From AV40 sp035568175 (GTDB taxonomy: Bacteria > Verrucomicrobiota > Verrucomicrobiia > Chthoniobacterales > UBA10450): a stretch of DNA of 64,000 nt. Location: assembly GCA_035568175.1 (NCBI GenBank), contig DATMON010000011.1, forward strand, positions 71,607 through 135,606, read 5' to 3'. The position numbers were made by a program, and so were the translations under genes. This document shows positions 14,841 to 23,551 of this stretch, in pieces (the stretch's first letter is position 1; every line of letters starts with the position of its first letter). The notes beneath the pieces were generated by a model. The model did not search any database, was not told where the DNA came from, and saw nothing but the letters and a program-made list of their open reading frames with translations.

Positions 14841-16529
14841 TTATTTTCCCTGACTAACTGGCTGAATCAATTTCGGCACAAGCTGGGCAAATTCTCGCTC
14901 GACGCTGGTCTGGCTGTTTTCCGGCTCAACCATAATGAGCTCGAAGACCTGCTGGCCACGGTTGCGAATTCCATTTCGGACGACACGCCAGCGATCGGCC
15001 CAATCCCAGTTTGAATAAAAGCCGGCGTTGTCGTCGATAGCGCGCTCACTTTCGTGAGAAACATCTTCATGCAACGTGAAAAATGCGGCGGCGTGCAAGA
15101 CGAAGCCGCCCTGAGTGTCTTTGACAAAATCGAAACGACGGAAAGGGAGCGAGAAATTGTCGCCAACCGAATAGCTCTCGACCTGACCGTTCCCAATCTG
15201 ACGCCATCCGGCCGCGGGTAGACAGATATCCGGCCGATGAGCGCGCGCGCGCAGGATTGTTCCGCTTCCGGAATTCCACCGGAAAAAGAAAAGATAATTG
15301 AAGACCGAAGGCGTGGTCGCGACTTGCTCGCCGGTTGAAGTCCAGGTGACTTCGCGTCCGGAATTGAACCGCAACAGATTGCGCACGTCGCGGTCGATCT
15401 GGATTTCGTGAAAGCCGGCTGCGTTCTCGGGCCAACGGACCGACCAGGAAGGACGGGCAATCAAATCGCGTTCGTGCGCGCGATACCAAAACTCGGCGGT
15501 GATCTCGACCGCAAGCAGCCAGAGGAGTAATCCGGCGAAGAGCGACCGGGGCAGAGATAATGGCGAGAACCTTCGAGGTGACAACGCCGGATTGATTTCC
15601 ACCCCGGCATCACGGTTGGTTTTCCAGCGCGACGCGATCCACATGGTGCCGCCGAAAACAAGAACGACGATGCTGTAGCCAAAGAAATCGTGCCAGCGAG
15701 TGACCGCGGCCAGACCGCTACTCGATGCGATCCAGACCAGAAAATTTGTGCGCATAAAATTAGCGACGAGTCCAATCGCAACGGCGCTTGCGAGCAGGAG
15801 CAGACGAGCACGAACGGAGAGACGTTTCATCTCGCCGAAAAACAAGCCAATCATGAGAGATGTTTGGAACGATCGCACGCCGCTGCATGCTTCACTCACG
15901 CCGACGACTCCGGTCGGCAGTCGAAGAAGATTACCCTGGACTTGGACGGGGATGCCAAAGAGCGCCATGGTCTCAGCCGACGCAGCCGCGATGATTCGCA
16001 TGAAGCCCTGCACGATCGGCGTTTCGATGGGAGTGATCCATGGCACTGACACAAAAAAGAAAAGCACCGGAAAACTGAAATGCCGGAGCCACGTGTTTCC
16101 GCCGGCCAAATATAGAATCGACAATGTGATCGCGGCCGCTGCGCCAACGTGAATCCATCCAAGTGGCCGCCAATCGCCGCTCCCGATTTCAAATACCCGC
16201 AGCGGCAACAAGAGCGCGCCCGCGCCGAAGATCAGCAATGAAGCAATAATTTTCCGCTTCGGCGCCGAAGGTTGCGGCCGATCCGCCCATCTTTCCCAAA
16301 AAAGATAAGCGGTGAAGAAGGGGACAAACCATCCGTAATTGTACTGCTCGTTGAACGACCATTCCGCGCTGAGATAACGGCAACAAACAAACCAGAGTCC
16401 GGCCAAAGCCAATGCGATCAACGCGAGAGAAAGACGGTCTCCTCGATTGTCCGCGCTCAGCTCGCCGCGGTTCCCGACCAACGCGGTTTCCGTTTGCAAG
16501 CCGCCATCATATAACAAGCCAAGCGACAC
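14841..16529 (-). CDS. exosortase fused to an EpsI-like domain
   Basis: Integral membrane transpeptidase-like protein that recognises PEP-CTERM tails, 562 aa. Residues about 35-320 hold eight or so membrane helices. The three exosortase catalytic residues are visible: Cys215 in VSEACSGVRS, Arg260 in NFMRTNFLVW and His280 in TRWHDFFGYS. After one more helix (about 330-350), residues 355-562 form an outer domain with ARAHRPDICLPAAGWRQIG. This resembles the HxPxxCxPxxGW signature of EpsI (DUF3485), normally a separate protein. It heads an operon with the TPR gene and lies 117 bases from the first PEP-CTERM/dockerin cassette. It is the only exosortase in the window and the expected processor of all its PEP-CTERM proteins. 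Confidence 0.9.
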   Translation of the reverse strand: MSLGLLYDGGLQTETALVGNRGELSADNRGDRLSLALIALALAGLWFVCCRYLSAEWSFNEQYNYGWFVPFFTAYLFWERWADRPQPSAPKRKIIASLLIFGAGALLLPLRVFEIGSGDWRPLGWIHVGAAAAITLSILYLAGGNTWLRHFSFPVLFFFVSVPWITPIETPIVQGFMRIIAAASAETMALFGIPVQVQGNLLRLPTGVVGVSEACSGVRSFQTSLMIGLFFGEMKRLSVRARLLLLASAVAIGLVANFMRTNFLVWIASSSGLAAVTRWHDFFGYSIVVLVFGGTMWIASRWKTNRDAGVEINPALSPRRFSPLSLPRSLFAGLLLWLLAVEITAEFWYRAHERDLIARPSWSVRWPENAAGFHEIQIDRDVRNLLRFNSGREVTWTSTGEQVATTPSVFNYLFFFRWNSGSGTILRARAHRPDICLPAAGWRQIGNGQVESYSVGDNFSLPFRRFDFVKDTQGGFVLHAAAFFTLHEDVSHESERAIDDNAGFYSNWDWADRWRVVRNGIRNRGQQVFELIMVEPENSQTSVEREFAQLVPKLIQPVSQGK

Positions 16530-16645
16530 AGAAATGACTAAAATCCTGGAAGCCTAATCGATGAGGAAATGACGGCGAGGCGCTGACCCGAAAGTGCTGC
16601 GCGAAATGAGCAGCGTCTTTCTATACTGCGATTGGCCCAATTGGC

Positions 16646-17308
16646 TTAGGCGGGGCGACAGAGTCGGCTGAGTCGGCGGCGCTGGCTGAGGAGCAATCCA
16701 ATCAAACCGAGGGAGGGGGTGAGCCAGGTGGCCGGCTCGGGAATCATGGTGATGATGTAATCAGCTTCCGGAATGGCGAACGTGTTGCCCAGACTGTCGG
16801 TGATGACGGATGTCTTGCCGCCGGAAAACGTATTGGAAATCGTGAATGTGCCGGTGGTCGGCGCGCTCAGCGAAATCGAAACGGTAATGTTCGCAATAAA
16901 ATACGTGCCCGCTCCGACCGCCGAAACGTTGCCCGGTAGCAAGGCGCCGAGGTCTTTTGCATTGGATGGGTTCAACGTCTGCGGATAAGTGAGGCCCGGT
17001 GTTTGCAGATCGGTAAACTGGCTCCCGGTGACATCGCGCAGAGTGATGGAGAATGGAAACGGCGCGATGCTGGGATTAGTTTGCTGAAACCAGTAGGAAA
17101 GTCCGTCGAGATTTTGAATCGTGTTGCCGGGAGTGAAGGCGAGATTGATCGAAAAGGTGAAGCTCGAGCCCGGCGTGTAGGTGCCGGCGGCCGGCGCGCC
17201 CACTCCATCATTATATATAAAGAGCGCCGTTTGGGCGTTCGTCACCGAGGCAGCGGCAAAGATGCAAGTGAACGCGGCCACTGCGGTCAGGATATATCTT
17301 TTCATCAT
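16646..17308 (-). CDS. PEP-CTERM protein with cohesin-like domain, cassette 1
   Basis: 220 aa, cell-surface. The signal peptide ends near VTNAQ. A single beta domain of about 160 residues follows (GTYTPGSSFTFSINLAF, NLDGLSYWFQQTNP, AGTYFIANITVSISLSA, GGKTSVITDSLGNTFAIPEA). The tail is IPEPATWLTPSLGLIGLLLS then QRRRLSRL. The order of elements (PGxxFxxxIxL, a framework LxY, GTxxxAxITVxxxxxxxGTFxI, DxxGNxxxI) is that of cohesin domains; this is inferred by eye from pattern. It starts 53 bases downstream of the dockerin-type gene 17362-19656, so the pair looks co-transcribed. Paralogs: 22859, 30753, 41292 and the remnant at 27221. Confidence 0.8.
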   Translation of the reverse strand: MMKRYILTAVAAFTCIFAAASVTNAQTALFIYNDGVGAPAAGTYTPGSSFTFSINLAFTPGNTIQNLDGLSYWFQQTNPSIAPFPFSITLRDVTGSQFTDLQTPGLTYPQTLNPSNAKDLGALLPGNVSAVGAGTYFIANITVSISLSAPTTGTFTISNTFSGGKTSVITDSLGNTFAIPEADYIITMIPEPATWLTPSLGLIGLLLSQRRRLSRLCRPA

Positions 17309-17361
17309 TTTGCTTGGGCGTTGTTCTTTTTTATCACAATCGTCTTTTTATAACAATAGAT

Positions 17362-19656
17362 TTAGGGAGGGAGCGTGTGCCCAGAATTGTTCCGAACGAT
17401 CGTGGTGTCGCCCACGTTCACCGCTCCATCGACATTCACGTCATTCTGGAAGTTGGTGTTGTTCAAGGTTACGCCTGCGTTGTTACGCACCACAACCGTA
17501 TCGCCAGCGTTGACCGTTCCATCGCCGGTTACATCCCCGATCAGGAAACCAACCTGTACGCTGGCCGAGAAGAGCGTGCCTGTACCGGGGCCAGAAACGT
17601 TGGTTGCCGTCACGGTGCCGGTTTGCTGGTCGGTTACCCCGGTGAGGCCAACGATCATGCTACTGCCGCTGAAGGTCACGCTACCCACGCTCCCATCAGT
17701 CGTGCTTGCGCTTCCGCTATTAACCGGCACGTTGAAATTGAACACGATGGTATAATTGCCCGAAAAATCGGTGCGTGGCTCGACCACGCGACTGCTGGTT
17801 GACAGCGTAAGGTCGAATGTTCCTGCGCCAGCTCCATGCGTAAACCGCGAGACCACTGAGACAAGGTTTGGTGGCGTTAAACAGGTTGCGAACTTGAAGG
17901 CGCCGACACGAGTGGCCCAATTGGAACTGCTATTCGCCGTATAATACTCGTTGGTCATATAAAACGAGCAGCTATCAGAAACATCGACTCCCGTCGCGCT
18001 ATAGTCGCCCCAGCGGCCGCTGCTGCTGGTTTGATGCCCACCTCCCGCAATTAGAGTGGCTTCACCCTGGGCCAGTGAGTTTGCCGCGTCTCCTGCCAAA
18101 CGCCCTGCGTAGCGAATTCCGGTGTTAGTGGAACCGTTACCTGCAGTGTAATTGATTGCGAGATCGCCCTGGTAGTCGAGGGCAAGACTCGGCATGAAAC
18201 GCCACTGCCCATCGTTCCCGTTCGTAAACGTTTGCGTTTGAGCCGCTCCGGCCGGAAGTACGCCGCCGGTCACGATGAACTGGTACCAGCGAATACCGGT
18301 CGGATTCGTAAACGCGGTAGCGTTCGATCCTGTATTGACCGTCTGATCGGCCCACAACGATTCAACGCCGTTCAAATTCTGGTAATACAAAGGATACATG
18401 AGTTTATCCCCAAGTGTATCCTCGCGGTTCGCTGTCGTAGGCTGTGGGATCTCGAGCGTGGTAGCGCTGGCGCCCGTACCTTCCAAGGCATCGTAAAACC
18501 CGGTCACGGTAATCGTTGCATTAGGGGAGTGCGTTGTTGGGCCTATGCCTAAGGTCGACATACTGGGCGTAACAAAGTCGGCATGAAAACGCCAGGCGTA
18601 CACCGCCGTGTTGAAGGTGGCGTTATCGGTGCTGTCGACGGCAAGAATGTATTCGGCCGCGCCGGCAGGCGGAGCGCCAAAGCGGTAGGTCGCCGGCAGC
18701 AGGCTGTAAGCGTTACCTAATGTGGCCGCACTAATAGTAAACCCGATGGCATTGGTGGCGCCGCCGCTGAGCATACTTGTGCGATTGAGCGCGTAAACGC
18801 GAACGCCGACGAAAGTCGTGTTGTTCGTGAACTCGTTCATCGTCAGGTAGTAGCCATCGGACCACGCCGCCATCTTGGGATAATCACCCAATGCCGCTGT
18901 GTTGGTCGGGTCTACCTGGAGTGCGTAGAGCCACCATCCGCCGGAAACAGGGCTGTTCGTCTTTGAAATGCCGATGCATTGATAAAACGAAGTGCCGGGA
19001 AAGGCAGGGAACGCAAAATCAGTAACGACCCAGCGATCAGCCTGAGAATCGTAAATGGCGAGACCATCACCATCGTTGCTGCCGTTGCAAGGTGTGCCGG
19101 TGAGCGATGCAAAGAACGAATTGTAGGTGGTGAAAGCGAGGAGCTGAGCGCCGGTAGTTTTGTTAAAGACTTTAATACCGGAATTGACTGATTGAACGTA
19201 GTGGCTCGGGCCGACATCGCCGTCGGTATCTGGTGGCAAACAACCGCAACCGCTCGTTGCAGAATTGACACCGAGAAACGAGACCGAAGCCGCAGGAATC
19301 AGCGGCGTCGGCACATCTGGCGTCAGGGCCTGGGTGTAAAGATATTCGGTGAACGAGTGTTTGATCGGATGGTGATCCCAATTGTGCGGAGTGAGTCGGA
19401 ACTCTTCTTCATGGGCGCTCGGCGGGATGTAAGGCAAGGCATTCAAATCCATGTCCTGGGAAACAGGGCCGACTACTTTGACAATATCCGGTTTTTGGGT
19501 GCCGGGTTTGTCCTGTTGCCGTCCGGCCGACTGGGCGTTATTGCCCGGGAAAACGCCGGCGGCGAAGAAGGTAATCGCGAATCCAAAGATGCAGAGCCCG
19601 AGACCGAATAGGGTCCGCAAACTGAAGAAGGCAGAGTTTGATTTTTTCTTTTTCAT
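17362..19656 (-). CDS. large secreted protein with C-terminal dockerin-like module, cassette 1
   Basis: 764 aa. A basic KKKK leader and hydrophobic segment (about 10-35) target it for export. Residues 110-600 are a Trp/Tyr/Gly-rich domain (CLPPDTDGDVGPSHYVQSVN, GIKVFNKTTGAQLL, GGWWLYALQVDPT, GRWGDYSATGVDVSD) shared with the four paralogs; it resembles a beta-propeller but I cannot name the family. Residues 605-700 are a beta-sandwich (RFTHGAGAGTFDLTL, VVEPRTDFSGNYTIVFNFN). The last 60 residues hold two dockerin-like calcium loops, DVTGDGTVNAGD and DVNVDGAVNVGD, each matching D-x-[N/T]-x-D-G-x-x-x-x-x-D. The likely partner is the adjacent PEP-CTERM protein. No catalytic motif identified. Confidence 0.8.
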   Translation of the reverse strand: MKKKKSNSAFFSLRTLFGLGLCIFGFAITFFAAGVFPGNNAQSAGRQQDKPGTQKPDIVKVVGPVSQDMDLNALPYIPPSAHEEEFRLTPHNWDHHPIKHSFTEYLYTQALTPDVPTPLIPAASVSFLGVNSATSGCGCLPPDTDGDVGPSHYVQSVNSGIKVFNKTTGAQLLAFTTYNSFFASLTGTPCNGSNDGDGLAIYDSQADRWVVTDFAFPAFPGTSFYQCIGISKTNSPVSGGWWLYALQVDPTNTAALGDYPKMAAWSDGYYLTMNEFTNNTTFVGVRVYALNRTSMLSGGATNAIGFTISAATLGNAYSLLPATYRFGAPPAGAAEYILAVDSTDNATFNTAVYAWRFHADFVTPSMSTLGIGPTTHSPNATITVTGFYDALEGTGASATTLEIPQPTTANREDTLGDKLMYPLYYQNLNGVESLWADQTVNTGSNATAFTNPTGIRWYQFIVTGGVLPAGAAQTQTFTNGNDGQWRFMPSLALDYQGDLAINYTAGNGSTNTGIRYAGRLAGDAANSLAQGEATLIAGGGHQTSSSGRWGDYSATGVDVSDSCSFYMTNEYYTANSSSNWATRVGAFKFATCLTPPNLVSVVSRFTHGAGAGTFDLTLSTSSRVVEPRTDFSGNYTIVFNFNVPVNSGSASTTDGSVGSVTFSGSSMIVGLTGVTDQQTGTVTATNVSGPGTGTLFSASVQVGFLIGDVTGDGTVNAGDTVVVRNNAGVTLNNTNFQNDVNVDGAVNVGDTTIVRNNSGHTLPP

Positions 19657-19710
19657 TGGGACTTTTTATCGATAAAAAGGGGTGGGCCGTCTACCGCTAG
19701 GCGACGTACG

Positions 19711-19783
19711 TTGGTATTCCGTTTTGGGCTGTCAGGTCAAGCCCACGGCGCCGGGGTCCGTCAGACAAATCTTGTCATGAAAA
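19711..19783 (-). promoter_or_regulatory. cassette 1 promoter and conserved upstream element
   Basis: On the minus strand, TTGACC (19740-19735) is 18 bases from TACCAA (19716-19711), 55 bases before the ATG. Upstream, at 19759-19783, the minus strand reads TTTTCATGACAAGATTTGTC then TGAC, a copy of the element found ahead of all five dockerin genes (consensus TTTTCGCTACAxGTTTTGTC plus TGAC). The remaining bases up to 20107 hold nothing else I can support. Confidence 0.55.
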
Positions 19784-20107
19784 ATGCTACACGCCCCTCG
19801 GAAACCGTCCGCTCTCTTAACACACGCGCGAAGTTTGCGAAGTGCGAACCGGACTCACTTTTGAGCTGCCATAAAAGCGCTGGGCCGGGTCCTGCCAGTC
19901 CGATTAGGACCACTGAAAACAGTTGCTGCAAGTTTCAGAACCAAATCCGAACCAGAGTTTTCTTTGGGTCTTGCAGCCGGTTACACGAGTGGAATAGTGC
20001 AGTTTCAGGGAAAACGATAGGTCATGTCTACCCGCTGGGCCGCACCCGATTGTTGGCAACTGTGCCTTTTTCTTGTCTTGGCGGGCATGTTTTATAGGTC
20101 CTTTGGC

Positions 20108-22117
20108 TCAGTGCGGCGATGACGGGGCGAGTTCGCGCAATTGTTTTTCCGCGTCCGGGTAGTCCGGCTTAAGACGCAACGCCTCGGTTAGCTGGGTCGC
20201 TGCTTCGTCTCTCTGGCCGAGATAAGCCAGCACACAGCCCAGATTGTAATGTGCTTCGGGATAGTTCGGATTGATTCGAAGCGCTTCACCGAACTGCCTA
20301 AGCGCCTCATCCATTTTTCCAACCTTTGCCAGGGCTGCGCCCAGACTATTATGAACTTTCGCATCATGGGATTGTATCTGGAGTGCAGCCTGGTAGGACG
20401 CTATGGCGCCGTCCCAATTGGCTTTGCGGGCTAAGGCGCTTCCAAGATTGTAATGCATGTCCGCAGATCCCGGCTCGATCGCCACGGCCTTTTGATAACA
20501 CTGGATCGCTTCGTCCACTTCTCCCGTTTTCACAAGGGCGCTTCCGAGATTGCTCCAGGCCTCAGCAAAGTTGGGTTTGATTTGCAGGGCCTTTTGAAAA
20601 TAGCTGATGGCCTGGCTGGTTTCTCCCATCAGCATGAGGGCGCTTCCGGTATCGACATCGGCATCACCATAATCTCGGTTAATTTGCAGGGCCTTTTGAA
20701 ATTCGACGATAGCTGCACCTGGCTGCCGTTTTCGAAGTAACACACTGCCTAGATTGTAGTGGGCAATGTCGTTGTTGGAAGTGTTGTCGATCGCATGCGC
20801 CCATAGCGTTTCACTACTCTGCCAGTAGGAAGTCTCATGATAGGAGCAGGCTGCCAACACCATTATTATGAGCAGGGCTGCGACGGCTAATATCTTGCGT
20901 CCGAAACGCCACCTGGCGAATAACTCCATGGCGCCCCAGGTTGCCAGAACATACAACCCAATTTGAGGCAGATAGGTGTAGCGATCGGCTCGTGTTTGTA
21001 GTCCTACCTGGAGAAAGCCAATCATCGGGACGAGCATGCCGAGATACCAAAGCCATCCTACCAGGAGATACGGGTGTTTGTGGCGCCAGAGAAAAGACAT
21101 CAAGGAGATAACTAGCAACAGCAAAACGCTCAACACGACGACACTAGTGTGTAGCGCATGTTCGTGGTAAGGGTACAGCACCGCGAGCTTTGCCGGGTAG
21201 AACATCTGGCCAAGGTAGGTGGCGTAGGAGACCACGGCGTTACCAACGCGCTCGATCAAGGTCAGGTTGAGACTTTTCTCCAGGGCTTGTTTCTGAGCCA
21301 GAACCGTAGCCACGCACGACGCAGCCGAGAGCACAAAGAGGGGAAGCTTCTCCAAGACTAGACCGCGGACATTCTGAAAAACTGAAACGCTAAAAGGCTG
21401 AAACGCTGAAGTCGCTGGCTCCGGCCTTTGCATTCTGCAAAGGGGCCAATAGTCCAGGAGCAGCAGTACAAACGCTAGCGTGACCAGCGTCGGCTTGCAC
21501 ATCAAGCCGAGCGCGAAACAAATTAGTACGAAGATGTAGTTTCGAATCCTGTTCTTTGGATCGCGGTAGTAAGTGGCGTAAGCCCAAAGTGTGAGGGCGA
21601 AAAACACTCCACTCAGAACATCTTTTCGTTCCGAAACCCATGCGACCGATTCAACCCGCAAGGGATGAATAGCAAAGATCGTCGCGACGAATGCACTTGG
21701 CCAGAGCGACAACGTGAGTTTGCGCAGCGCTAGAAAGAGCAAGATAGCTGCGGTCGCGTGCAGCAGAATGTTAGTGAGATGATGTCCCCAGGGTTGAACG
21801 CCGTAGAGCTGGCCGTCCAACATGTGCGAGATCGTGGTGATGGGATGCCAATTGGCCGCATGAACATGAGTAAACGCCCATAGGATCCCTCGAAATGTGA
21901 TTCCATCTGTAATGTTGGGGTTTTCATAGACGTAATCCCCATCATCGTAGCTGACGAATCCGTTGTGAATAGCCTGCCCGAAGGCCAGCCAAACAATCAC
22001 AGCAAGAAAAAAACAAATCGCGGCGCCAACCAAGACCTCCTCGCGAACATAAGGCGACCAAAGTGAAGTCGCGCCAGCTCGCGAGTTCCTGGTTCGCCGC
22101 TTCCGGTCCGAATGCAT
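20108..22117 (-). CDS. TMTC-like GT-C membrane protein with C-terminal TPR repeats
   Basis: 669 aa from the ATG at 22117 (an upstream ATG at 22144 adds nine residues). About ten membrane helices fill residues 25-430. The first loop is GFVSYDDGDYVYENPNI; the acidic pair there is typical of GT-C glycosyltransferases. NWHPITTISHMLDGQLYG and HPLRVESVAWVSERKDVLSG are hallmark stretches of TMTC/DUF1736 proteins. Residues 460-660 are five to six TPRs (AIVEFQKALQINRDYGDADV, AISYFQKALQIKPNFAEAWS). Eukaryotic relatives are O-mannosyltransferases; a protein-glycosylating role for surface proteins is inferred only. Residues near 245-260 (PATSAFQPFSVSVFQNV) are encoded by a short GCTGAAA repeat tract inserted in frame. 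Confidence 0.85.
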   Translation of the reverse strand: MHSDRKRRTRNSRAGATSLWSPYVREEVLVGAAICFFLAVIVWLAFGQAIHNGFVSYDDGDYVYENPNITDGITFRGILWAFTHVHAANWHPITTISHMLDGQLYGVQPWGHHLTNILLHATAAILLFLALRKLTLSLWPSAFVATIFAIHPLRVESVAWVSERKDVLSGVFFALTLWAYATYYRDPKNRIRNYIFVLICFALGLMCKPTLVTLAFVLLLLDYWPLCRMQRPEPATSAFQPFSVSVFQNVRGLVLEKLPLFVLSAASCVATVLAQKQALEKSLNLTLIERVGNAVVSYATYLGQMFYPAKLAVLYPYHEHALHTSVVVLSVLLLLVISLMSFLWRHKHPYLLVGWLWYLGMLVPMIGFLQVGLQTRADRYTYLPQIGLYVLATWGAMELFARWRFGRKILAVAALLIIMVLAACSYHETSYWQSSETLWAHAIDNTSNNDIAHYNLGSVLLRKRQPGAAIVEFQKALQINRDYGDADVDTGSALMLMGETSQAISYFQKALQIKPNFAEAWSNLGSALVKTGEVDEAIQCYQKAVAIEPGSADMHYNLGSALARKANWDGAIASYQAALQIQSHDAKVHNSLGAALAKVGKMDEALRQFGEALRINPNYPEAHYNLGCVLAYLGQRDEAATQLTEALRLKPDYPDAEKQLRELAPSSPH
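21372..21412. repeat. in-frame GCTGAAACGC repeat tract inside the TMTC-like gene
   Basis: Three to four copies of (G)CTGAAAxGC/CTAAAAGG occupy a cytoplasmic or loop-coding segment of the TMTC-like gene without breaking the frame. The same word family occurs at 42012-42045 ahead of the flippase. Confidence 0.6.
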
Positions 22118-22272
22118 GTTGAGAAGAGTTCGTTGCCGAACCAACAGCCTTAGCCGCTTTGCGGAAGTGAGGCCCTCAAATTGTTGTTGTCCTCGGCGTA
22201 TTCACCGAATCACGGAAGCCCATGCCTGGGCTTCACTGCCCATCATTCCGACACTTTGTCATGGCTTCCGCG

Positions 22273-22659
22273 TTATCGTGTTCCTGCATCGCATTCCCAC
22301 TCAACCTTCGTCATTTTGCCAGCCACCACATCCGCCTCGAACGGACCGAAATGCCCGATGGCAGGCTTCGGACCCTTCCTCGAAATTTTGTAGTGACCGG
22401 GTTTCAACGAAATTCGAAATTGACCTGAATCATCAGTCGTAAAGGAAGTGGTCGTACCCGTTTCGCTCTCCACCATAAAAGTAATGTTGGGAAGAGGCAC
22501 CGAGGCTGGAGCGTCGGCCTTCATTGGCCCCGGAACAGTCGGACTGATCGTGACCACTCCTTCGAGTCCTGTGTCCGGTTCGGCTCGTGTTAGTTCGGAA
22601 GAAAGGCAAGCAAACACAGCAAAGAGCGTCCAAACCATCAGGAGCTTTGCAGACCGCAT
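22273..22659 (-). CDS. small secreted protein with carboxypeptidase-regulatory-like fold
   Basis: 128 aa. The signal peptide is MRSAKLLMVWTLFAVFACLS then SELTRAE. The mature part has TTSFTTDDSGQFRISLKPGHYKIS, the pattern of transthyretin-like/CarboxypepD_reg domains (a TDxxGxFxxxLxPGxYxL turn). It ends EADVVAGKMTKVEWECDAGTR. No anchor. It lies between the TMTC-like gene and cassette 2 on the same strand, with its own leader of about 200 bases. Role unknown; such domains are usually binding or folding modules of exported proteins. Confidence 0.65.
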   Translation of the reverse strand: MRSAKLLMVWTLFAVFACLSSELTRAEPDTGLEGVVTISPTVPGPMKADAPASVPLPNITFMVESETGTTTSFTTDDSGQFRISLKPGHYKISRKGPKPAIGHFGPFEADVVAGKMTKVEWECDAGTR

Positions 22660-22803
22660 TATCTAATACTCTCGCGGCTTCAGCGCTTTCGCGCAAGAAA
22701 ATCGCAGATCGATTGAAAGTTTTTTAGCGTTCGTCGTGTTCTTCACTCTCGGTCCTGAATCCCGCAGCCGAAACATCCGATCTGGTGTCGTCCAAATCAT
22801 AAT

Positions 22804-22840
22804 AGGCGGGACTCGCCGCGGCGAGCAGGCTTCGCCCGTC
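22804..22840. terminator. GC-rich palindrome downstream of cassette 2
   Basis: CTCGCCGCGGCGAG forms a perfect core palindrome. It is flanked by GGCGGGA on one side and GCCCGTCCC on the other, 20-50 bases after the stop of the PEP-CTERM gene (minus strand). It is a candidate transcript end or REP-like unit. Confidence 0.45.
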
Positions 22841-22858
22841 CCTCTGTTGGCAAATTTC

Positions 22859-23530
22859 CTACGCCGCGCGGCAGAGTTTGGAAATTCGGCGGCGCTGGCT
22901 CAAGAGCAACGCGGCCAGACCGAGAGCGGGGGTGAGCCAGGTCGCCGGCTCGGGAATCATGGTGATGATGTAATCGGCTTCGGGAATGGCGAAGGTGTGA
23001 CCGAACGAATCGCTAATCACCGAGGTTTTGCCACCCGAGGTGGTGTTGGAGATGGTAAAGACGCCGGTAGTCGGAGCGCTCAAGGCAATCGAAACAGTGA
23101 TATCAGCAACGAGGTAAGTGCCTGCGCCCACCGCCGATTGATTGACCGGGATGGCACCGCCCAGATCGTTGGCGTTAACCGGATTCAAGTTCTGGGGATA
23201 GGTCAGGCCCGGAGTCTGCAGATCGGTAAACATGCTGCCGGTGACATCGCGCAGAGTGATGGAGAATGGAAACGGCGCGATGCTGGGATTAGTTTGCTGG
23301 AACCAATAGGAAACCCCATCCAGGTTGGCGACCGAACCGCCTGGAACAAAGCCGAGGTTGATCGCGAAGGTAAAACTCGAGCCTGGCGTGTACGTGCCAG
23401 CGCTAGGCGTTCCGGTGCCGTTATCATAGATAAAGAGCGCGGTGGTCTGAGCGCTTGTCGTTGAAACAGCAGCCAGGCTAGAAATGCAAACCACCGCTGC
23501 AATCAGGAGATACTTTTTCATAGTGTTCAT
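22859..23530 (-). CDS. PEP-CTERM protein with cohesin-like domain, cassette 2
   Basis: 223 aa, close paralog of the protein at 16646. The signal peptide is MNTMKKYLLIAAVVCISSLA and beyond. The beta domain has GTYTPGSSFTFAINLGFVPG, NLDGVSYWFQQTNPS, GTYLVADITVSIALSAPTTG and GGKTSVISDSFGHTFAIPEA. The sorting tail is IPEPATWLTPALGLAALLLS then QRRRISKLCRAA. It follows the 1177-aa dockerin-type gene by only 21 bases, so co-transcription is near certain. Surface display by exosortase is inferred from the tail. The cohesin-like reading rests on motif order and on the constant pairing with dockerin genes. Confidence 0.8.
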   Translation of the reverse strand: MNTMKKYLLIAAVVCISSLAAVSTTSAQTTALFIYDNGTGTPSAGTYTPGSSFTFAINLGFVPGGSVANLDGVSYWFQQTNPSIAPFPFSITLRDVTGSMFTDLQTPGLTYPQNLNPVNANDLGGAIPVNQSAVGAGTYLVADITVSIALSAPTTGVFTISNTTSGGKTSVISDSFGHTFAIPEADYIITMIPEPATWLTPALGLAALLLSQRRRISKLCRAA

Positions 23531-23551
23531 CTTTCTTGTCCTACAAATACT

